Translations under genes and position numbers: made by a program
Shown here: positions 1 to 7,013 of the stretch, in pieces
Numbering within the stretch: the first letter of the stretch is position 1
Layout: each line of letters opens with the position of its first letter
Notes under the pieces: model-generated
What the model saw: only the letters and a program-made list of their open reading frames with translations
The model's database searches: none
Told to the model about the DNA's origin: nothing
Assembly (NCBI GenBank): GCA_030596915.1
Contig: JAUVSX010000061.1
Location: forward strand, 1-10,454
Reading direction: 5' to 3'
Length of the DNA stretch: 10,454 bases
From: Chloroflexota bacterium
GTDB taxonomy: Bacteria; Chloroflexota; Anaerolineae; B4-G1

Positions 1-326
1 AGGTCGAACAGGTCATAGTGCAGGCGCCGTGGTTGGCTGCGTATTGGACCCCGGTAGACCTCTTGCCCGTTGACGTAGAGCACGTAGCGCGAGTCGGCGC
101 TGATGCGCGCCGGGGCTCGCACCGGGGCGCGCTCAAGCTCGACCGTCTTGCGGGACAGCCCCCGGGCTTCGGGGCGCGGGCCGGTCTCGGCCATTCCGAA
201 CGGGCCGCTGGGCGCTGCCGGCTCGACCCAGATCCAGTGGCCGCGCCAGCGGATTCCCGGGAAGTCCGCGGGTGTGACCTGTATCGCCTTCTGCGCATTC
301 GTTAGAGCGGACGGTGCTATTGCCAT
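1..326 (-). CDS. Alpha-L-rhamnosidase (GH78-like), N-terminal part, runs off the left edge
   Basis: A minus-strand reading frame starts at ATG 324-326 and stays open to the window edge, giving 108 residues with no stop. GAAGG lies 7 nt before the ATG. Residues about 25-40 read RWRGHWIWVEP, and near the end comes ARISADSRYVLYVNGQEVYRGPIRS followed by PRRLHYDLFDL. This pattern (a W-I-W opening, then S-A-D-x-x-Y-x-L-Y-V-N-G and a R-G-P turn) is characteristic of the N-terminal beta-sandwich of bacterial alpha-L-rhamnosidases, which remove terminal rhamnose from plant polysaccharides and glycosides. The catalytic (alpha/alpha)6 barrel would lie outside the window, so activity cannot be judged. 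There is no signal peptide at the chosen start, which suggests a cytoplasmic enzyme acting on imported oligosaccharides. It is the last visible gene of an operon, 13 nt after the 92-residue gene. The family call is from recognition; GH106 or another rhamnosidase-like family is possible. Confidence 0.8.
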   Translation of the reverse strand, partial: MAIAPSALTNAQKAIQVTPADFPGIRWRGHWIWVEPAAPSGPFGMAETGPRPEARGLSRKTVELERAPVRAPARISADSRYVLYVNGQEVYRGPIRSQPRRLHYDLFD

Positions 327-339
327 TGTGCCGCCTTCG

Positions 340-618
340 TTAGGTCGGCTGTAAGGGGTGTGGTTGGTACTCTTCCAGCGTCCCCAACGTCGCCACCAGG
401 TTCTGGTATCCAACGAGAGGGTACCCGCCCGGTGCGGGCTGCAGGCGCAGCCCATTCATCAATACACCCGCCGGCGTGCGGCTGACCTCTTCTGGCAGCA
501 GCAGTTCGCGGTGGAACCCGCGCGCGGCGGCGTCCAGGATATTACGCGATCGCTCGGCCAGGCGCCGGTGGCGCTTCGCTATGGCTGCTGATTGCTCGGC
601 AACGGCCGACCTCGCCAT
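340..618 (-). CDS. Small operonic protein of unknown function (92 aa)
   Basis: I do not recognise this protein. The ATG at 616-618 follows the URO-D stop codon by 9 nt and has GAGGGG about 5 nt upstream; the ribosome-binding site overlaps the upstream stop, suggesting translational coupling. Its TAA is 13 nt before the rhamnosidase start. Codon third positions are mostly G or C, as in the neighbours, so it looks like a real gene. The first 35 residues are basic and helix-like (AIAKRHRRLAERSRNILDAA), with no signal peptide or membrane segment. The last 20 residues (YQNLVATLGTLEEYQPHPLQ) resemble the C-terminus of the URO-D protein next door (8 of 20 identical, ungapped), which may be chance or a trace of a duplicated URO-D tail. 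It could be a small accessory protein of the operon or a decayed remnant. Confidence 0.6.
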   Translation of the reverse strand: MARSAVAEQSAAIAKRHRRLAERSRNILDAAARGFHRELLLPEEVSRTPAGVLMNGLRLQPAPGGYPLVGYQNLVATLGTLEEYQPHPLQPT

Positions 619-627
619 AGATGCCCC

Positions 628-1905
628 TCATCTGAGAGGGTACGCGGAGTATTCCCGTACTGTCTCGAACATCGCCAGCAGGTTCTCTACGGGCGTGCGC
701 GCCTGGATGTTGTGGATAGTCGCGAAGACGAAACCGCCGCCGGGACCGAAGATGCGGATACGCTCTCGCACTTCGGTGCGCACCTCCTCAGGCGTGCCGA
801 AAGGCAGTGTGTGCTGTGTGTCGACGCCGCCGCCCCAGAAGACAATCTGGTCGCCGAAACGGTCCTTCAGGAACTGCGGATCCATCCCGGCGGCCGACGT
901 CTGCACCGGGTTGAGGATGTCGAATCCGGCCTCGATGAAGTCGGGCAGCAGGGCCACGACCGAACCGCAGCAGTGCATGTATGTCTTCCATGTCGTGTTC
1001 TCGTGGACCCAGTCGTTGATAGCCTTGTGGAAGGGCTTGAAGAGCTGGCGATAGGACTTCGGCGAGATCAACGGTCCCGTCTGCATACCGAAGTCGGTCG
1101 CCGTCGTCAGGAGCACGTCGATCTTCTCGCCGACAGCGGCGTGGGCCTTGGCCAGGCTGGCCAGCCCCACCTCGCACTGGCGCTCAAACACCTTCCAGAT
1201 GTAGTCCGGACGCGAGACGATGCTCACGTACCACTCGGTCCAGTCGCGGATGCCCTTGGGATGCTTGAGGGCGGGCCCCGGAATCAGCGCGGCGTCGCCG
1301 AAGCTCAGGTTGGCGAAGGCGCCCAGGATAGCCTTGTCGCTGGTATCCCACAGAGAATCAGAGGCCTGCTTGAGCATCGGGACAACTGCATCCGGCAGCT
1401 CGGCGAACTCCTCCATATTGTCCTCAGGGTTCAGCCTGGCCTCGTCGATCGGCCCCTGCCGCACAATCGGGTCAAAGTAGAAGCCATCCTTGGGCATGCG
1501 GGCGCTGGGGGTCGCCGAGCGGTTGCCCCCGGGGTACTGGACGATCGACCCGTCAGGCTCGGGGTCGGTATTGAAGAGACCCGGCACAAGGACTGGTGTG
1601 CCATCGAACAGCGTCCAGGGCTTCCAGTCGCTGTTGGGGAAACCGAACATGGTGCCCCCCATAGGGGGCATCACAATGTCGGACTCCAGACCTACTGCCT
1701 CGAGTAGGTCTGGTTTGATCTCGCCGAGCATCTGGAATGGCTCGACCACCTTGACCGGTGTGCCGGGCGAGTCCAGTTCCAGAGCCTGGCGCAGCTTGTA
1801 GACGGTGCTGGCCGCGATGCCGGACAGTGCTGTGCCCAGGTCGAAAGGCACGCGATCAGGCTCCTTGTGATTCAGGGCCAGCGTGACGCGTTCACGAGAG
1901 TTCAT
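628..1905 (-). CDS. Uroporphyrinogen decarboxylase (URO-D) family protein, methyltransferase-like
   Basis: This 425-residue protein of the URO-D superfamily starts at ATG 1903-1905 with AGGAGG 6 nt upstream. It opens with MNSRERVTLALNHKEPDRVP, the standard start of the MtaA/URO-D-like group. Other family features are TATDFGMQTGPLISP (residues about 268-282), YMHCCGSV (309-316), NPVQTSAAGMDP (332-343), WGGGVDTQHTLPFGTPEEV (357-375) and a C-terminal helix ENLLAMFETVREY. The H311-x-C313 pair sits where corrinoid methyltransferases of the MtaA type bind zinc. The protein is longer than true haem-pathway HemE (about 350 residues) and lacks HemE's N-terminal substrate-arginine motif, so it is probably not a haem enzyme. 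Such paralogues often neighbour carbohydrate genes. A role in methyl or demethylation chemistry is inferred; no corrinoid protein is visible here. It is first in the operon with the 92-residue gene and the rhamnosidase. Confidence 0.88.
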   Translation of the reverse strand: MNSRERVTLALNHKEPDRVPFDLGTALSGIAASTVYKLRQALELDSPGTPVKVVEPFQMLGEIKPDLLEAVGLESDIVMPPMGGTMFGFPNSDWKPWTLFDGTPVLVPGLFNTDPEPDGSIVQYPGGNRSATPSARMPKDGFYFDPIVRQGPIDEARLNPEDNMEEFAELPDAVVPMLKQASDSLWDTSDKAILGAFANLSFGDAALIPGPALKHPKGIRDWTEWYVSIVSRPDYIWKVFERQCEVGLASLAKAHAAVGEKIDVLLTTATDFGMQTGPLISPKSYRQLFKPFHKAINDWVHENTTWKTYMHCCGSVVALLPDFIEAGFDILNPVQTSAAGMDPQFLKDRFGDQIVFWGGGVDTQHTLPFGTPEEVRTEVRERIRIFGPGGGFVFATIHNIQARTPVENLLAMFETVREYSAYPLR

Positions 1906-1950
1906 CTTGGGCCTCCTGGTGATGCCGCCACGTGTCGTGAGTGCATAGTC

Positions 1951-1979
1951 AGTAGATACGCAACCGCGTTGCCTGTCAA
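1951..1979 (-). promoter_or_regulatory. Sigma-70-like promoter of the URO-D operon with palindrome in the spacer
   Basis: Reading the minus strand, a perfect TTGACA (1974-1979) is followed after 17 nt by TCTACT (1951-1956), a 4/6 match to the -10 box. A run of five A residues lies just upstream of the -35 box. The 17-nt spacer contains GCAAC-GCG-GTTGC (1960-1972), an inverted repeat with 5-bp arms that would let a repressor cover both promoter boxes. Transcription would start near 1944, leaving a leader of about 40 nt before the URO-D ATG. The box matches are seen; promoter activity and repression are inferred. Confidence 0.55.
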
Positions 1980-2013
1980 GTTTTTCGAGGGCGACCGGGA
2001 CTGTACGGGCACG

Positions 2014-2052
2014 CCACGGTGCGTTGCATGTTCCGCGATGCGATGCACCTGG
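2014..2052. repeat. Long imperfect inverted repeat (hairpin)
   Basis: The arm GGTGCGTTGCAT (2018-2029) pairs with ATGCGATGCACC (2038-2049) around an 8-nt loop. There are two G-T positions, which would be G-U pairs in RNA. CCA (2014-2016) and TGG (2050-2052) extend the stem past one bulged C, giving about 15 base pairs in all. No T-run follows on either strand, so it is not a standard terminator. It may be an operator or a small dispersed palindromic element. Confidence 0.5.
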
Positions 2053-2182
2053 TCTTCAGCGGGATACGACCCTGCGATGCCTGGCGTGCATCCGGAGGCA
2101 GGCACAAACCGCGGCAACGGTCCCGGCCTACTGTGCCAGATTGCCGCCGCCTTGCTTCTCGCTCACCGGCTCCCGCGATCTG

Positions 2183-2191
2183 TGCTATAAT
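2183..2191 (+). promoter_or_regulatory. Extended -10 promoter (TGCTATAAT) of the nucleotidyltransferase remnant
   Basis: TG at 2183-2184, one base, then a perfect TATAAT at 2186-2191 form a complete extended -10 element. The -35 region at the right distance (about 2162-2168, CTCACCG) is poor, as is common for extended -10 promoters. Transcription would begin near 2198, about 40 nt before the ATG at 2239. Perfect AT-rich boxes stand out in this GC-rich background. Confidence 0.6.
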
Positions 2192-2238
2192 GACATACAC
2201 TGCGACACGGGGCAAGTGCGCGCCAGGAGGAACCGAAG

Positions 2239-2565
2239 ATGGAATTCGGCCGACTAGGAATACCAGAGAATGAACTGACCGAGTTCTGCCAGCGCTGGGG
2301 CATTGCCGAGCTTGCAGTGTTTGGGTCGGTCCTTCGTGAGGACTTCGGCCCGCAGAGTGATCTGGACATCATTATCACGAGGGGACCGGGGCCAGCGTGG
2401 AGTCTGCTGGACCATCTTCGGATGCCGCGCGACACGCCTGAGGCAGCTCATCTCCTCGTCGACACTCAGGTTGTGGAAGAACGAGTCACAGCAGATGATC
2501 GTGTTGAAGCTGGCACCCAGAGCGAAGTTCGACATGCTCTGGTTCTCGATGCGTATACGGTGTGA
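2239..2565 (+). pseudogene. MNT-type nucleotidyltransferase (antitoxin-like), 3'-truncated
   Basis: The ATG at 2239 has AGGAGG 8 nt upstream. Residues 1-62 match the minimal nucleotidyltransferase domain: IAELAVFGSVLREDFGPQSDLDIII contains the G29-S30 motif and the D41-x-D43 metal-binding pair, followed by the family turn GPGPAWSLLDHLRM. From codon 63 (about 2425) the frame runs through antisense methyltransferase sequence and no longer resembles the family, which normally continues to about 95-110 residues with a third acidic residue (V-D-L-V). The gene therefore lost its C-terminal third, and the HEPN partner that usually follows MNT genes is absent. MNT/HEPN pairs are toxin-antitoxin modules in which MNT adenylylates the HEPN RNase. 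The fragment keeps its promoter, so it may still be transcribed. A functional 108-residue hybrid is possible but unlikely. Confidence 0.75.
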
Positions 2566-2820
2566 TATGGCCGGTGGCTGTTCATTCAGCTTCTCTTTGA
2601 AGAGGTTGAGCATCCCCGCCGACCGGTCAATGGCGGTGACCTCGAACCCCTCCCGCGCGAGCAGAAGCGCCAGCCTTCCCGTTCCGCAGGCAAGATCGAG
2701 AACCGGTCCGCCGAACGCCCTGGCATGGCTCAGGTACCAGGCTAGCTCAGCTCCGCCGCTTATGCCAAAGGCCTCGTCATAGTACTTGACGACGAGATCT
2801 GCTGTCTCTGAGCCGTACAT
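2254..2820 (-). pseudogene. Class I SAM-dependent methyltransferase, 3'-truncated
   Basis: I place the start at ATG 2818-2820, with AAGGAAG 8 nt upstream. A longer frame to 3042 would overlap the aldo/keto reductase and adds low-complexity sequence. Residues 1-133 are a normal methyltransferase N-terminus: KYYDEAF, motif I VLDLACGTGRLAL (residues 40-52), the acidic ribose-binding residue in VTAIDRS (D65), then IICCDSFFHNL and the helix EEMSCLRRVARH. At H133 (codon 2422-2424) the family sequence stops, where homologues continue with a K-P-G-G turn and a C-terminal beta-sheet. The remaining residues to the stop at 2254 are antisense of the nucleotidyltransferase. The AdoMet site is present but the Rossmann fold is incomplete and the substrate-binding part is missing, so it is probably inactive. 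It lies 122 bp downstream of the aldo/keto reductase on the same strand. Confidence 0.75.
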
Positions 2821-2941
2821 GGCTGGGTCTTCCTTCTGGGTCTGAACTGACGCCAGGCATCGACCGCCCCCGCCGGTCGGATCGGAAACGTGTCCGGTCT
2901 GTAGGCTCGACGGCGCCGTGCGAGATTGGCTGGGCGAAGGC

Positions 2942-2958
2942 CTCACAGCGGCTGTGAG
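2942..2958 (-). terminator. Perfect palindrome over the aldo/keto reductase stop codon, terminator-like
   Basis: CTCACAGC (2942-2949) and GCTGTGAG (2951-2958) are 8-bp perfect arms around one base, including the TGA stop at 2943-2945. Folded as RNA it gives a 6-bp stem with a 5-nt loop, and GGC/GCC could extend it past a bulge. No U-tract follows on the minus strand, so intrinsic termination is doubtful; it may instead stabilise the mRNA 3' end. Confidence 0.3.
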
Positions 2959-3965
2959 AAGGCCTCGAAGAAGGCGATGTTCTCCTTGATCATCTCCGGG
3001 ATCGCCAAGTCGTAGGGACACTTGTCCACGCATTCCCCACACTCAATGCACGCCCTGGCCTGTTCGACGGGCTCTACGAGCATCTCCAGGACTTTCTCTC
3101 GGGTCATCTGCCTAGCGAAGATGCTCGCGAATGCCACCGTCGAGATGGGAACCCCCTGGGGGCAGGGCTGGCAGTAGCCACACCCCCGGCAAAAACGGTC
3201 GCCGAGGAGCTCCTCGATCCGCTCCATCTCCGCCAAGTCGTCCGCCGTGAGCAGCGCGCCCTCCTCCCAAACCCGGACGTTCTGTGCCATCTCGGACACG
3301 CGCTCGATCCCGATGCAGGGGATGAGGTCGGGATATGTCTTGAGGAACTTGAGGCACAGTTCGGCGTTGGTGATGCGGCCGCCACCGAGGGGCTTCATCG
3401 CCAAGACAGCCACCCCTTGTGCCTGCGCCTTCGGAAGGAATCTGCCATCGATCCACTCCCTGCTGATGAAGTTGGCCGGGACCATCGCCACCGACACTGA
3501 CGGGATGTCCAGCGCCTTGAGCGCCAGCTCGATGCGGTGCGCCGAGAAGCCGAGGAACCGCACCTTTCCCGCTCGGACGGCGTCCTCGGCGATCTCCAAG
3601 ATCCCCCCGGGCCCGAGGAAGCACCCCTCCTCGATCGCGCCGCCTCCGTGGAAGAAGAGCACGTCCAGATAGTCGGTCTGCAGCCGCTCCAGGCTCTCGT
3701 CGATATGGGTCCTGAACAGATCTGGCTCGTGAGCGTGTGACTTGGACATGATGATGACTTCGTTGCGGATGCCCAGGAGGGCCTCGCCGAGCCGCAGCTC
3801 GGTGTCGCCGTAGGCCCGGGCGGTATCGAACCAGTTGATGCCCAGGTCCATCACGCCCCGAACGACCTCGACGCTCTCCGCCCACGGCCGCCGCCCGATC
3901 TGAATCACGCCCATCCCCAGGGGCGACACCTCCAGTCCGGTGCTTCCCAATTCAATCTTGTCCAC
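2943..3965 (-). CDS. Aldo/keto reductase with two C-terminal [4Fe-4S] clusters
   Basis: I choose GTG 3963-3965 (340 residues), with AAGGAG 8 nt upstream. An upstream extension to 4133 would overlap the S9 peptidase and adds a non-family stretch. The protein begins DKIELGSTGLEVSPLGMG, the usual AKR opening. The catalytic tetrad is visible: D47 and Y52 (WFDTARAYG), K75 (MSKSH) and H106 (FFHGGG). The barrel ends at about residue 250. A ferredoxin region follows with C259/262/265/268 (CRGCGYCQPCP) and C306/309/312/316 (CIECGECVDKCP). This architecture is known from AKR proteins with a [4Fe-4S] domain in anaerobes and in many Chloroflexota and Bacillota; it implies NAD(P)H- or ferredoxin-linked carbonyl reduction in the cytoplasm. 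The substrate cannot be told from sequence. It follows the S9 peptidase stop by 59 nt and may be co-transcribed with it. Confidence 0.92.
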   Translation of the reverse strand: MDKIELGSTGLEVSPLGMGVIQIGRRPWAESVEVVRGVMDLGINWFDTARAYGDTELRLGEALLGIRNEVIIMSKSHAHEPDLFRTHIDESLERLQTDYLDVLFFHGGGAIEEGCFLGPGGILEIAEDAVRAGKVRFLGFSAHRIELALKALDIPSVSVAMVPANFISREWIDGRFLPKAQAQGVAVLAMKPLGGGRITNAELCLKFLKTYPDLIPCIGIERVSEMAQNVRVWEEGALLTADDLAEMERIEELLGDRFCRGCGYCQPCPQGVPISTVAFASIFARQMTREKVLEMLVEPVEQARACIECGECVDKCPYDLAIPEMIKENIAFFEAFSQPL

Positions 3966-4024
3966 AGCGTTGTCTCCTTGTCTGTGTGTGTCCGCGCGGT
4001 GCTGATCCTTCTCTCCCTGACCTG

Positions 4025-5869
4025 CTACGCGCCTTTCAGCCCCAGAACCCTGTTCGCGAAACGCAGCATTAGCTCCTGGTGGTCGATTGACAGCTCCACC
4101 TGCGCCCAGCCGGCGTGGCCTGCGTCGAACCACACGACCTCGATCGGCTTGCCTAGCGAGCGCATCCTCCCTTCGTATGCGCGTACGGGCCGTGGCGTTG
4201 TCCGCGTGTCATTGTGACCCTGAATGATCAGGACGGGTGCCGCGACGTCCTCCACGTACGTGATGGGAGAGCTGGCCGCGTACTGCTCGGGCTTCTCTTC
4301 CGGCGTGCCGCCGAAGAGCGCCGCCATGTATCCCCTGAGCGTGTCCGCGGAATCCTCGTACATCACTGCCCAGTCGGCGACGGCGACAATAGCCATGCCG
4401 CCGGCCCACAGGTCGGGACGCTTGCCCAGCGCGAGGAGCGTCAGGTAGCCGCCGTAGGACCTGCCCGTGAGCAGGATTTCTTTGGGCCTGGCAATGCCAT
4501 GGTCAACCAACCAGGCACGCGCAGCCGCCATACCCTCGACCTCCCAGTGACCGAGATTGCCCCATATCTGCTCCTGGAACGCGCGGCCAAACGTCGTCGA
4601 GCCTCGGAAGTTGATCATCAGGTAGGCATAGCCGTAGTCGAGCCAGGCCTGGGCACCGGGGGAGAACGCCTCAGTCACCGCATACTCCGGGCCGCCGTGC
4701 GTTTCCAGAATCGTCGGAAATGGCCCCTCCCCGTCGGGCAGACCGAGCCATCCCTGAATCCCCTCACCATCGGACGAGCTGAACGTGATCGAGCGCCAAG
4801 GATGGCTTGGCGGCACCTCGCCAGCGGCTAGCACCGTCCGCAGATGAGCGCCCGTCTCACCGTCTAGCGCGATGAGCTGCGAGGGGTGCGTCGAGTCCTG
4901 CCATCCAGCGTAAATGTCACCTTCGGGCCCCCAGTAGATGTCACCACTGCCGGAGTCGAAGGTCCCTGGCGGGTGTTCTAGGCGCTGCAAGCTATGCCCG
5001 ATGAGATCGTACACATAGAGCTGCTGGACGGCACGGCAATGCTGGCACAGCAGGATGCGCCGCCCGTCGGGCGACCAGTCCACAGGGACGACATCCCCGC
5101 TGAGATCGGTGAGCGCCAGACCGACGCGCTCGCCGGTCCGCGGGTTCCAGACGAGCGGCCTCCTGACGCCCGACCGGTTCGTTGCCGCCAGCATGCGCTG
5201 GTCGCCAGCGACTGGCGAGAAGCCGGCGCCCCTTATGCTGCTCTCCGGCCCATCCCACAGCTCGGCGATCCGCGCGCCACTCGTCGCGTCGAAGGCGACC
5301 AGGCTGTAGTGCTGAAGACGCGTGCGTTCTGTTGACCCTATCACAGCGATCTCGCCACCCTGAGACAGGAATACGCCGCTCGTCAGGCGCTTGCTCTGAT
5401 GGAGCAACCGCGGTTCGCCGACTGTGCTGTCGGGACCCAGGTCGAGGCAGTAGAACTGAAAACCTTGCACGCCGACTGCGATGAAGGCCGCGCGGTTACC
5501 TGCGAGGCTCACACTCAGGTCGAACGAGCTGTATGGCGGCAGACCTGGCGTGAGGTCCTCTGGCTCCCCGCCCTCGAAGGGGACCCACACGTAGTGGCCG
5601 ATCTCGTTGCCCTGCGCGTCGTCGAGGAAGGTGACGTAGCGCCCGTCTGGCGAGAGCTGGCCGAATGGCACCCCCTCTGGCCGGTCGGTGAGCTGCGTGA
5701 GCTGGCCCGTTGGCACGTCCCAGGCGTACAGTTGATATACGCCCGACCTGTTAGTAGATGTCAGGCCTCGCGTCGGCGCTCCTCTGGCAAGCTGCGTCCA
5801 CAGGATCGCTGGTGCGCGGTAGCGCCGCTTCCACGGTGCTGCGTCGTCCACGCGCAGTTGAGCGGTCAC
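4025..5869 (-). CDS. S9 family peptidase (prolyl-oligopeptidase-like, beta-propeller plus alpha/beta hydrolase)
   Basis: This 614-residue protein starts at GTG 5867-5869 with GGAGG 5 nt upstream. Residues about 20-350 are repeated propeller blades with TolB/WD-like motifs (LSPDGRYVTFLDD at 72-84, VDWSPDGRRILL at 263-274, SGDIYWGPEGDIYAGW at 308-323). Residues about 360-610 are the hydrolase domain: HGGP oxyanion loop (391-394), nucleophile S471 in GRSYGGY, D554 in GHNDTRT and H585 in DAGHAGW, so the catalytic triad is complete. There is no signal peptide, so it probably acts in the cytoplasm on short peptides or acylated peptides, as S9C enzymes do. Length and domain order fit the family. It sits 64 bp after the oxidoreductase stop and 59 bp before the aldo/keto reductase, on the same strand. 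Acylaminoacyl-peptidase and dipeptidyl-peptidase specificities cannot be separated here. Confidence 0.92.
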   Translation of the reverse strand: MTAQLRVDDAAPWKRRYRAPAILWTQLARGAPTRGLTSTNRSGVYQLYAWDVPTGQLTQLTDRPEGVPFGQLSPDGRYVTFLDDAQGNEIGHYVWVPFEGGEPEDLTPGLPPYSSFDLSVSLAGNRAAFIAVGVQGFQFYCLDLGPDSTVGEPRLLHQSKRLTSGVFLSQGGEIAVIGSTERTRLQHYSLVAFDATSGARIAELWDGPESSIRGAGFSPVAGDQRMLAATNRSGVRRPLVWNPRTGERVGLALTDLSGDVVPVDWSPDGRRILLCQHCRAVQQLYVYDLIGHSLQRLEHPPGTFDSGSGDIYWGPEGDIYAGWQDSTHPSQLIALDGETGAHLRTVLAAGEVPPSHPWRSITFSSSDGEGIQGWLGLPDGEGPFPTILETHGGPEYAVTEAFSPGAQAWLDYGYAYLMINFRGSTTFGRAFQEQIWGNLGHWEVEGMAAARAWLVDHGIARPKEILLTGRSYGGYLTLLALGKRPDLWAGGMAIVAVADWAVMYEDSADTLRGYMAALFGGTPEEKPEQYAASSPITYVEDVAAPVLIIQGHNDTRTTPRPVRAYEGRMRSLGKPIEVVWFDAGHAGWAQVELSIDHQELMLRFANRVLGLKGA

Positions 5870-5933
5870 TTGATCCTCCGTGCCTACTTTGACGTGTGGT
5901 CTCGTTTCCCTTTGGGCTTGATTGAGCTCAGCT

Positions 5934-6902
5934 CTATTCCTCGAACTGCGGAATCCTCACCGGGCCACCTTGCTCGATGGCGTCCTTCACGACGAGGCAC
6001 GCCACCGTGCTCTTCGCGCCCTCAAGACAATTGATCAGCGGTTCCCGCCCATCGACCAGACAGTCGATGAAGTGGTCATCCTCGGGCCTGTAGGGATGGC
6101 CTTCAATGGGCTGAACCGGCAGAGGCATCCACTCATCCGTCCCCGCCAAGCAGATCCGGTCGTCGATGATCGTCGCTTCCGAGCCGAACACGCGGGCGCC
6201 GTGTCTCTGCGTGCACGCCGGCACCCAGGTGACGGCCACCTTCCCTACACAGCCGCTGGCGAACCGGTATATGGCGAGTGTCGTCGGATGCGCCGGCTCC
6301 GGCCGGACCATCCTATTGGCGTAGGCCTGACCCTCCACCACGTCGCCAACGTACCACCGAGGGATGTCCAGCGGATGGATGCCGTCCGACCCGAAGGGGT
6401 CCTCCATGTGGCGATACCCTCTCAGGTCGTGTATGTAGTCGCTCTCCGCGTAGAACACCTCGCCCAGTACGCCCTCATCAATGGTGCGCTTGATCATCTG
6501 CGAAAGCGGATTGAACCGACGGATCAGACCGGTCATCACGCGCAGACCGGTCTGACGCCAGAGCTCGACGATCCTGGCGACACTCGCCACCTCCATCGCC
6601 ATCGGCTTCTCGACGAATACGTGCTTGCCAGCCTCGAGCGCCCGGATCGTGGACGCCCCATGGAAGGGGTTGGGCGCGCAGATGGCGACCATATCGATGT
6701 CATCGCGCTCCAGAATGCTGAGGTCGCGGTGGACGTTGGCAATGCCATACCGGCCCGCCACTTCATTGGCGAGCCCCTCGTCGACGTCGCAAATGGCGAC
6801 GACGCGGGCGCGAGGGTGGTGTTCATAGTTGGCAAGGTGTTCCCTGCCGTTGGGACCGAGCCCGATCACTCCCACCTTGACCACGTCCACTGCTGTCCAC
6901 AT
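5934..6902 (-). CDS. Gfo/Idh/MocA family NAD(P)-dependent oxidoreductase
   Basis: A 322-residue Gfo/Idh/MocA protein. The Rossmann fold opens with VGVIGLGPNGREH (G11-x-x-G14-x-G16), followed by VVAICDVD, whose acidic residues after the second strand suit NAD. APNPFHGAS and the catalytic-site motif E98-K99-P100 (HVFVEKPM) come next. The C-terminal substrate domain has DGIHPLDIPRWYVGD, with D173 and H176 matching the family D-x-x-x-H pattern. These enzymes oxidise or reduce ring hydroxyls of sugars, inositols and related compounds; the substrate is not predictable. The ATG at 6900-6902 has only a weak ribosome-binding site (AAGGCAGG, about 10 nt away). A GTG a few codons on would also preserve the fold, so the start is uncertain by up to about 7 codons. 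It lies 111 bp after the ferredoxin gene and 64 bp before the peptidase. Confidence 0.92.
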   Translation of the reverse strand: MWTAVDVVKVGVIGLGPNGREHLANYEHHPRARVVAICDVDEGLANEVAGRYGIANVHRDLSILERDDIDMVAICAPNPFHGASTIRALEAGKHVFVEKPMAMEVASVARIVELWRQTGLRVMTGLIRRFNPLSQMIKRTIDEGVLGEVFYAESDYIHDLRGYRHMEDPFGSDGIHPLDIPRWYVGDVVEGQAYANRMVRPEPAHPTTLAIYRFASGCVGKVAVTWVPACTQRHGARVFGSEATIIDDRICLAGTDEWMPLPVQPIEGHPYRPEDDHFIDCLVDGREPLINCLEGAKSTVACLVVKDAIEQGGPVRIPQFEE

Positions 6903-7013
6903 CGCGCCTACGCCTGCCTTCTGCCCGCCCGACCTGCCGGCGCCGGATCGTCAGCCAGTCGGTGCGTCACCAGCACGCTACGGACATGCTTCGGGCCAAT
7001 CCCTAACACAGGG

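Larger units (their letters stand above)
1906..2238. other. Divergent intergenic region between the URO-D operon and the nucleotidyltransferase remnant
   Basis: No convincing coding sequence is seen in this 333-bp stretch. It carries the URO-D operon promoter (1951-1979), a long imperfect hairpin (2014-2052) and the extended -10 promoter of the plus-strand remnant (2183-2191). Short reading frames here have no recognisable protein and no good ribosome-binding sites. Confidence 0.6.

Noticed and set aside
592..1707. 371-codon open frame on the plus strand
   Set aside because: It is antisense to the clear URO-D gene, is rich in R, G, H and V as GC-rich shadows are, and has no family motif.
3966..4133. 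56-codon N-terminal extension of the aldo/keto reductase
   Set aside because: It overlaps the end of the S9 peptidase, has no family resemblance, and a GTG with AAGGAG fits the normal AKR start at 3965.
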